Assembly (NCBI RefSeq): GCF_042408365.1 | Contig: NZ_JBHOQJ010000168.1 | Coordinates: 1 to 8,237, forward strand | DNA: 8,237 nt | Source of the DNA: Thermoflexus sp042408365 | Lineage (GTDB): Bacteria > Chloroflexota > Anaerolineae > Thermoflexales > Thermoflexaceae | Direction of reading: 5' to 3' | Shown: positions 1-5,143 of the stretch, one piece after another | How the letters are laid out: each line of letters starts with the position of its first letter | Position numbering within the stretch: the stretch's first letter is position 1 | The notes under the pieces: generated by a model | The model's database searches: none | What the model saw: only the letters and a program-made list of their open reading frames with translations | What the model was told of the DNA's origin: nothing | Position numbers and translations under genes: made by a program

Positions 1-37
1 GGGGGTTGGGGGCCACCTTCGGCGGTCCCCAACCCCC
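1..37. terminator. Strong hairpin downstream of the acetoacetyl-CoA synthetase gene, probable bidirectional terminator
   Basis: An 11-bp perfect stem is formed by GGGGGTTGGGG (1-11) and CCCCAACCCCC (27-37). The pairing continues inward with CC/GG pairs around a TTC loop. A run of five T follows at 44-48 on the plus strand, so it fits a rho-independent terminator for a plus-strand gene arriving from the left. For the minus-strand operon the stem starts 13 bases past the stop codon, but any T-tract would lie outside the window. The stem is seen directly; terminator function is inferred. Its core also recurs at the right edge of the window. Confidence 0.7.
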
Positions 38-50
38 GAAAGATTTTTCT

Positions 51-2033
51 TCACTCCTCCATCTGCTGGAGCAGAGGGGCGATCCGGTAATAGAAATCCA
101 ATGATTCGGGGTTGATCAAAGCATCCCGGTTCACGACCGGCCGCCCGTTGATGATGTTCGAGACCGCCGTCTCCACCTTCTTCAGGTTGAGGGTGTAGGG
201 GATATCCGGCGCCTCCATGATGATCGCCGGCACATGGCGAGGCGAGGCCTTCTCCCGCAGCGTCCGGCGGATCTTCTCTTTTAACTCCTCCGTCAGGGTA
301 TACCCAGGGGCCAGCTTCACGAAGAGGACGATCCGCTGATCCCCCTTCCAGCTCTGTCCCACCGCCAAGGCGTCGGCGATCTCCTCGAGCGACTCCAGCG
401 GCCGGTAGATCTCCGCCGTGCCGATCCGCACCCCGGAGGGCTTCAGCACGGCGTCCGAGCGGCCCAGGAAGGTGATGCCCCCCGTGTCGCTGTGCATGAT
501 GATGTAATCGCCGTGCCGCCACACATTCCGGTTCGGATAGAACTCGAAATAAGCTTCCCGATACTTCCGACCGTCGGGATCGTTCCAGAAGTAAAGGGGC
601 ATCGAAGGGGAGGGCGCTTCGCACACCAGCTCGCCGGGCTGGTCATAAACCGGATCCCCCTTCTCATCGTAGGCCTTGATCTTCATCCCCAGGGCCGGGG
701 CCTGCAATTCCCCGGCGTAGACGGGGAGCGTCGGGCTGCCGGCGGCGAAACAGCCGTTGATATCCGTGCCCCCCGAGATGGAGTTGAAGTGCAGGTCGCT
801 CTTGATCTCCCGATACACATATTCGAACCCCTCGGCGGAAAGCGGCGAGCCGGTCTGGGAGATCTCCCGCAGGGAGGAGAGGTCGCAGACCTTCCGAGGC
901 GAGACGCCCTGGTTGCGCAGGAAGTTGATATAGCTGGCGCTGCAACCGAAGATGGTGATCCGCTCTTCATCGATGATCCGCCACATTTGATAGGGGTCCG
1001 GATAGTTGGGGTTTCCCTCGTAGAGGACGATGGTGGCGCCCACGGCGAGGGAGCTGAGCAGCCAGTTCCACATCATCCAGCTGGGGGAGGTGATGTAGGT
1101 GATGACGTCCTCCCGCTTCAGGTCCGTGTGCAGGATGAGCTCCCGGAGGTGGCTGATCAGCACCCCGCCCGCGCTCTGCACCATACACTTGGGCTTGCCA
1201 GTGGTCCCGGAGGAGAACATGATGTAAACGGGGTGTTCGAAGGGAAGCTGCTCGAAGGCGATGGGCGGGCAGCGGTCCGGCGCCAGGAACTCCTCCCAGC
1301 GGACAGCGTGGGGGATCGCGTCGATCTCCGGGGCCTCCGTGACGTAGGGAACCACCACCACTTTCTCCAGAGAGGGGATGTTCCTCGCCACCTCCGCGAC
1401 GTTCTCTAAGGTGAGAAAGCGTTGGCCTTTGTAGAAATAGCCGTCAGCGGCGAAAAGGACCTTGGGCTCCAGCTGGCCCAAGCGGTCCAGGGCGGCGGGG
1501 GCTGAGAGGTCCAGGCCCACGGAGGCCCACACGGCGCCCAGGCTGGTGGCGGCCAGCATCGCGATGGCCGTCTCCATGAGGTTCGGCATATAGGCCACCA
1601 CCCGATCCCCTGGTTGCACCCCCAAGCGGCGCAGGGAGGCGGCCAGGCGCGCCACGGTGTTATGGAGCTCCGCATAGGTCATCGTCCGCCGCGTGCCTTG
1701 TTCGTTCCGGAACACCAAGGCCAGGCGGTCGTCGCGATAGCGCAGGAGGTTCTCCGCGAAATTCAAGTAAGCCCCGATGAACCATCGCGCGCCCGGGAAA
1801 CGGGTCAGATCGTCCACCACCTGCGTATAAGGCCGGGAGGCACGGATCCCCACGAAGTCCCACACCGTGGCCCAGAAGTCGGGGATGTTTTCGATCGACC
1901 ACTGGTAGAGGTCCCAATACGTCTGGAAGTTCCGGTTGTGCCGCGCATTCACATATTCAATGAAGCGGGTTATGTTCGCCTGGCGCTTCCGCTCCTCCGA
2001 TGGCACCCAAAGCGGTTCCTTTCCCTTCTTCAT
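51..2033 (-). CDS. aacS: Acetoacetyl-CoA synthetase (acetoacetate--CoA ligase)
   Basis: This 660-residue cytosolic ligase should convert acetoacetate, ATP and CoA to acetoacetyl-CoA, AMP and pyrophosphate. The length matches the AACS branch of the ANL adenylating superfamily. Visible motifs are the N-terminal ACS-type region with WDFVGI near residue 60, the P-loop SSGTTGKPK (274-282), GGTDING (421-427), WRHGDY (505-510), the hinge and C-terminal GRSDAVLKPSGVRIG (524-538), and IPYTLNLKKVE (611-621). The IPYT..KKVE ending is typical of AACS rather than acetyl-CoA synthetase. The usual SG before the catalytic lysine is NL here; the lysine itself (K618) is kept. The ATG has AGGAGGG seven bases upstream (2041-2047). 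It lies 81 bases downstream of the AtoE-type transporter on the same strand, with no promoter or terminator evident between them, so co-transcription is likely. Family assignment is firm; acetoacetate as the substrate is inferred from the family and the neighbour. Confidence 0.93.
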   Translation of the reverse strand: MKKGKEPLWVPSEERKRQANITRFIEYVNARHNRNFQTYWDLYQWSIENIPDFWATVWDFVGIRASRPYTQVVDDLTRFPGARWFIGAYLNFAENLLRYRDDRLALVFRNEQGTRRTMTYAELHNTVARLAASLRRLGVQPGDRVVAYMPNLMETAIAMLAATSLGAVWASVGLDLSAPAALDRLGQLEPKVLFAADGYFYKGQRFLTLENVAEVARNIPSLEKVVVVPYVTEAPEIDAIPHAVRWEEFLAPDRCPPIAFEQLPFEHPVYIMFSSGTTGKPKCMVQSAGGVLISHLRELILHTDLKREDVITYITSPSWMMWNWLLSSLAVGATIVLYEGNPNYPDPYQMWRIIDEERITIFGCSASYINFLRNQGVSPRKVCDLSSLREISQTGSPLSAEGFEYVYREIKSDLHFNSISGGTDINGCFAAGSPTLPVYAGELQAPALGMKIKAYDEKGDPVYDQPGELVCEAPSPSMPLYFWNDPDGRKYREAYFEFYPNRNVWRHGDYIIMHSDTGGITFLGRSDAVLKPSGVRIGTAEIYRPLESLEEIADALAVGQSWKGDQRIVLFVKLAPGYTLTEELKEKIRRTLREKASPRHVPAIIMEAPDIPYTLNLKKVETAVSNIINGRPVVNRDALINPESLDFYYRIAPLLQQMEE

Positions 2034-2114
2034 GGAAAATCCCTCCTGAGCCGGATGCGCTGGGTAGAAAGCGACAAACGGGAAGCGGCGGTGCTTACGG
2101 ATCCCCCGGGTTGG

Positions 2115-3449
2115 TTAGAAGACGTAGGGCATGATAAGGAAAGCGATCGAAGTCACGACGAAATAGACAATGAAGAACACGATCGCGTATCCCATGATGT
2201 TCCGAAACTCGGTCTTGGCGATACCGAGCAGTGGAATCGCCCAGAACGGTTGGATAACGTCCGTCATCATGTCACCCCACGCATAAGTGACCACCAACTG
2301 GTTGAGTGGCACCTTCAGGTTCAGTGCAGCCTGGACGATGTAGGGCGCTTCGATCGCCCACTTGGAACCACCCGATGGCACAAAGTAGTTCAGAATGCCA
2401 GAGTACCAGTAGATGAACAGCGGAAAGGTTTGAGGGGTGGCAATCGCTGTGAACCAATTGGCCATCACTTGCGCCAACCCCGAGTCTCGGATGATCCCAA
2501 ACATCCCTGCGTAGAAGGGGAACTGGATCAGAACGCCCCAGACGTGGGTTCCTGCCTCCGCGGCGGCCTTGAGGAAGGAAGCAGGCGTCCAGTGGAAGAG
2601 GATGCCCAGGATGAGAAACATAAAGTTGACGGAGTCCAGGGTGATCCCGCCAAACCCCTTCGTCGAGTAATTCCAAAAGAGCCAGACGAGCCCCATCAGG
2701 CCCACGAAGAGATTGACCCACGGGGTGTGCGCGATCCAATCCGCAAATGTCTTGATCTCCGGCTTGGGTTCCTCCGCCTCCTCTTTCAGCAGGGAGGGAT
2801 CCGCCTCAATCGTGTCCTCAGGCTTAGGATGCATGCGCATGGCCAAAAATGTCCAGACCACCAGGACGATAAACGCCAGGATGAGATTGAAGGGGGTGAA
2901 GATGGTCTGGGTCACGCTGATGATCCCCATCTCCTTTTCCATAAAGTGCTTAGGGGTCGCTACCAAAAGCGGCGCGGAGGCGGAGAGGCCCGAGTGCCAC
3001 ATCCCGCCCAGGCCGAGGTAAGCCGCGCAGACGAGGAGACCGTAGTCCACCCCGCGTTGCTTGCGCACCATGTAACGCACGAAGACTGCGCTGCCGACGA
3101 TAGAAAGGCCCCAGTTGATCCACGCCAGGAGCATCGAGACAAGGGCCATCAAGCCGACGCTCTGGACCGGATTCCTGGGGATTCCCGCCAGCCAATTGAG
3201 GGCGGCCCGCACGGGGCGCGAGGCGGAGAGGATATAACCCGTCATGATGATCAGGGCCATCTGCATCGCAAAGGTATGCAGCACCCAAAAGCCGTTGCCC
3301 CAATCTTGGATCAATTGATAGGGCCCGTGCTTGCCGAACGCCAGGGCCAAGAGAAAAGTGATCACCGTCAGGAGGACCGCGATGATCCAGGCATCGGGAA
3401 CCCAGCGCCTCGTCCAGTGTGTTAGCGCAGTCGCTAATCGCTGTAACAT
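2115..3449 (-). CDS. atoE: Short-chain fatty acid transporter, AtoE family
   Basis: This 444-residue inner-membrane protein belongs to the AtoE/short-chain fatty acid transporter family, whose E. coli member imports short-chain fatty acids. Hydrophobic segments are visible near residues 20-38, 60-74, 98-125, 136-152, 183-203, 245-260, 273-287, 303-320, 340-357, 384-410 and 419-442. A charged, Glu/Pro-rich cytoplasmic-type loop spans about 207-236. The family signature NYFVPSGGSKWAIEAP is at 354-369, and YAWGDMMTDVIQPFWAIP at 389-406. The start is fixed by a perfect Shine-Dalgarno AAGGAGGTGA (3453-3462). It is the first gene of a probable operon with acetoacetyl-CoA synthetase, which suggests acetoacetate or a similar short acid as cargo. 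Base composition is lower in GC than its neighbours: the 60-base lines at 2161 and 2281 have 28 and 33 G+C, against 43 at 1621 in the synthetase gene and 41 at 4081 in the MFS gene. This may reflect its membrane codons or separate ancestry. Confidence 0.92.
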   Translation of the reverse strand: MLQRLATALTHWTRRWVPDAWIIAVLLTVITFLLALAFGKHGPYQLIQDWGNGFWVLHTFAMQMALIIMTGYILSASRPVRAALNWLAGIPRNPVQSVGLMALVSMLLAWINWGLSIVGSAVFVRYMVRKQRGVDYGLLVCAAYLGLGGMWHSGLSASAPLLVATPKHFMEKEMGIISVTQTIFTPFNLILAFIVLVVWTFLAMRMHPKPEDTIEADPSLLKEEAEEPKPEIKTFADWIAHTPWVNLFVGLMGLVWLFWNYSTKGFGGITLDSVNFMFLILGILFHWTPASFLKAAAEAGTHVWGVLIQFPFYAGMFGIIRDSGLAQVMANWFTAIATPQTFPLFIYWYSGILNYFVPSGGSKWAIEAPYIVQAALNLKVPLNQLVVTYAWGDMMTDVIQPFWAIPLLGIAKTEFRNIMGYAIVFFIVYFVVTSIAFLIMPYVF

Positions 3450-3452
3450 GGC

Positions 3453-3462
3453 TCACCTCCTT
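3453..3462 (-). promoter_or_regulatory. Perfect ribosome binding site of the AtoE gene
   Basis: Read on the minus strand this is AAGGAGGTGA, fully complementary to the usual 3' end of 16S rRNA. The GGAGG core sits six bases before the ATG at 3449. It fixes the start and predicts strong translation of the transporter. Confidence 0.85.
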
Positions 3463-3465
3463 AAG

Positions 3466-3660
3466 ATGTCCAGGTGGTGATTGCTTCCGCCGGGCCACGA
3501 ACCGTTCGCTTCGGACTGCTCTGGGGGAGCGCAAGGGGCATGGGAGCGAGACCGGGCCCAAGGCCGGATCCGAGCTCCGAAGGGGATCCCATGGCCATCG
3601 ATCCGCCCACTCGAACCAATGCGTCCATTTCATGGGCCCCGATACCGAAGAAGTCTGATT
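3466..3660 (+). pseudogene. Decayed 5' fragment of a GH31 alpha-glucosidase gene (paralogue of the intact gene at 5144)
   Basis: This stretch is a broken copy of roughly the first 70 codons of the GH31 gene. Frame 3538-3621 encodes AWERDRA, then IR, P, PW and IRPLE, then M, matching 18 of 28 residues of the intact protein (residues 30-57, numbered from the ATG at 5129). Over 3538-3620 against 5216-5298, I count 57 of 83 bases identical without gaps. Upstream, SLRTAL (3506-3523) matches GLRTAL of the intact protein but lies in another frame, because one base is missing between 3523 and 3538. Downstream, FMGPDTE.EV (3629-3655) matches FNGPDAELEV after a 17-base deletion, then hits TGA at 3656-3658. 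A less certain match begins at ATG 3466, with an in-frame TGA at 3478. Many differences in the matching parts are synonymous (the ERDRA and LRTAL codons), implying that the copy evolved as a working gene before it decayed. No catalytic domain remains. The exact ends are uncertain. Confidence 0.78.
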
Positions 3661-3662
3661 CT

Positions 3663-3692
3663 ATTATATGCAAGGCTGGAGGGGATAGGCAG
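3663..3692 (-). promoter_or_regulatory. Possible sigma-70 type promoter for the atoE-aacS operon
   Basis: The minus strand carries a perfect -10 hexamer TATAAT at 3663-3668, the most AT-rich spot in the 256-base gap upstream of atoE. The -35 region is poor: CTGCCT at 3687-3692 with 18-base spacing matches TTGACA at only three positions. A TG lies close upstream of the -10 but one base out of place for an extended -10. Transcription would start near 3656 and give a leader of about 200 bases, made of the antisense strand of the GH31 relic. No riboswitch fold was recognised in it. Confidence 0.4.
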
Positions 3693-3705
3693 GGTTTTTC
3701 CGCCC

Positions 3706-4935
3706 TCAGGATGCCCGCGAGGACGATGCCAGGGTCCGCAGAACGATTTGCGCATAGAGGCCCATCGCCAGCAACCGGCCCAGCCCGGATAGGGCAAAGA
3801 GGGGGTAGAACCCCCAATGCGAGGCCATCCATCCGCCGACCGCCGCCCCGGCCGCCGAGGCGATCCCTACGATGAGGTTATAGAGGGCCGCATAACGGGG
3901 ACGGGTTTCCTCCGGGGAGAGGAACAGCAGGGTGTTGAAATTGCACAGGTCGAAGCCGGCCCATAAGAAGCCAGCCAGGGCGTTGATCGGCACGATATGC
4001 CATGGGGAGCGGGCCAACAGCCAGGCCCATGGAAGGAGCGGGATGAAAAAGCCCGCCCGCAGAAGCGCCCGCGGCGCCCCCCAGCGATCGCTCCAGCGGC
4101 CGAAAAAGGCCTGCCCGAACAGCGCGGTGAAGGCGGAAACCGCGGTCAGCAAGCCCACAGCCCGGGCGTCCGCGCCCAGGTTCCGCACCAAGTGAACATT
4201 GAAAAACGGGCCGGCGAGGAAGAGGGAGAAGTTCCAGATCCCGGCAGTGGCCAGGTAGCTCAGGAAAACGGGATGCCTCCGGATCTCCCGCCACGGCGGG
4301 AGCCGCTTGGCACGCACCACCCCGGGGCTGGCTTCCGGGAGGCTCGCGAACACGGCCAGCCCGATGGCCCCCAGGGCGAAGGCGAGGGCGAAGGCCGCTT
4401 GATATCCTCGGAGGCCCCCTAAGGCGGTGATCAGCCAGCCGGCGACAGCCACCCCGATCAAACCGGCGACACCGCTGCCGATGTTGCGCCAGCCGAAATA
4501 CCGGCCCCGGATCTCCAGCGGCACCCACTCGCCGACCAGGCTGGTCCAGGCCGGCGCCCCTAAACCCCACAAACCGGCCCGCAACGCCCCCGTGAGCACC
4601 ACTGACCAGATGGCCGCGGATCCGCTTAGGAAAAAAGGCAGCAGCGTCCAGAAAACTAAGTTCGCCCGGGCGAGGCCAACCGCGATCACCACCAGCGCCT
4701 TGCGACGGCCCCAGCGTTCCGCCAGCCGGGCTCCGGGGATCAGCAGGGCGGCGTAGATCAACTGGGCGAGGCCGTTCAGCCATCCGATCTCCCGAGGCCC
4801 GGCCCCCATGGCCAGCGCGAAAAGGGGGAGGTAATCGACCACGAAGGCGTCCGAGAGGCGCGCCAGCACGCCATCCCACCAGAACCGGCGCAGCGTGCGG
4901 GAGGAGTTCCCCGGCGGTGCGCCCTCCTCTTCCAT
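3706..4935 (-). CDS. Major facilitator superfamily (MFS) transporter
   Basis: This 409-residue integral membrane protein has the usual MFS length and about twelve hydrophobic segments. The MFS motif A appears after TM2 as GARLAERWGRRKAL (68-81) and as its weaker repeat GRWSDRWGAPRAL (279-291) after TM8. RGRYFGWRN at 143-151 is a motif shared by a subset of MFS proteins. The substrate cannot be read from the sequence; the divergent GH31 alpha-glucosidase suggests a sugar or oligosaccharide, which is inference. The start is uncertain. ATG at 4935 follows a G-rich site (GGGGGGAATCG) and places TM1 about 20 residues in. In-frame alternatives are ATG 4974, ATG 5016 (GAGGG six bases upstream) and GTG 5088 (no ribosome site), the longest giving 460 residues. 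The extra N-terminus is basic and not membrane-like. The gene ends at the edge of the GH31 relic region, with only a weak AGGG/CCCT hairpin after the stop. Confidence 0.88.
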   Translation of the reverse strand: MEEEGAPPGNSSRTLRRFWWDGVLARLSDAFVVDYLPLFALAMGAGPREIGWLNGLAQLIYAALLIPGARLAERWGRRKALVVIAVGLARANLVFWTLLPFFLSGSAAIWSVVLTGALRAGLWGLGAPAWTSLVGEWVPLEIRGRYFGWRNIGSGVAGLIGVAVAGWLITALGGLRGYQAAFALAFALGAIGLAVFASLPEASPGVVRAKRLPPWREIRRHPVFLSYLATAGIWNFSLFLAGPFFNVHLVRNLGADARAVGLLTAVSAFTALFGQAFFGRWSDRWGAPRALLRAGFFIPLLPWAWLLARSPWHIVPINALAGFLWAGFDLCNFNTLLFLSPEETRPRYAALYNLIVGIASAAGAAVGGWMASHWGFYPLFALSGLGRLLAMGLYAQIVLRTLASSSRAS

Positions 4936-5143
4936 CGATTCCCCCCGTGGGAAGGCCGGCAGGGGGAACGCCATCGCTTTCACGCTTCGAAAAACGGAAC
5001 GAAACGGAGACCTCATGGACGGCCCTCGCTTCAACTTGTCTGCGATGCCCAAAAGGATGTCGGCAAAGCTCGGCCCGCGAAATTCCACGAGCCGGTAAAA
5101 TCCTTATCAGTTAGGATCCCAGCCCGAGATGGAGATCATTCCC
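4936..5143. other. Divergent intergenic region between the MFS and GH31 genes
   Basis: This roughly 200-base gap should hold promoters for both divergent genes, or part of the MFS N-terminus if an upstream start is used. The only candidate signals I see are a -10-like TAAAAT at 5096-5101 on the plus strand without a matching -35, and the imperfect palindrome ATCCTTATCAGTTAGGAT at 5100-5117. No RNA gene or clear repressor operator is recognisable. Confidence 0.4.
5100..5117. promoter_or_regulatory. Imperfect palindrome upstream of the GH31 gene, possible operator
   Basis: ATCCTTATCAGTTAGGAT has 5-bp arms ATCCT/AGGAT, then one mismatch and one more pair around a TCAG centre. It overlaps the -10-like TAAAAT (5096-5101) and sits 26 bases before the preferred ATG. 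That position would suit a repressor site, but the arms are short and no regulator gene is in the window. Confidence 0.2.

Noticed and set aside
492..1409. 305-codon plus-strand open frame antisense to acetoacetyl-CoA synthetase
   Set aside because: It lies wholly inside a clear family member, has low-complexity composition (Gly, Asp, Val, His) and no recognised motif.
2034..2114. Separate promoter or terminator between the transporter and synthetase genes
   Set aside because: The 81 bases hold a ribosome site but no TATAAT-like box with a matching -35 and no stem followed by a T-run.
1614..3425. 603-codon open frame on the plus strand, antisense to the transporter and synthetase genes
   Set aside because: It spans two well-supported genes and their gap. 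Its translation is rich in His, Arg, Asp and Gly with no recognisable domain, as expected for an antisense shadow in GC-rich DNA.
3450..3656. T-box or other riboswitch in the long leader of the AtoE gene
   Set aside because: No T-box sequence, terminator stem or known aptamer core was found; the length is explained by the GH31 relic.
3474..3875. Small plus-strand proteins of 100-133 residues near 3470-3875
   Set aside because: They cross the decayed GH31 fragment and then run antisense into the MFS gene; no ribosome site or own family.
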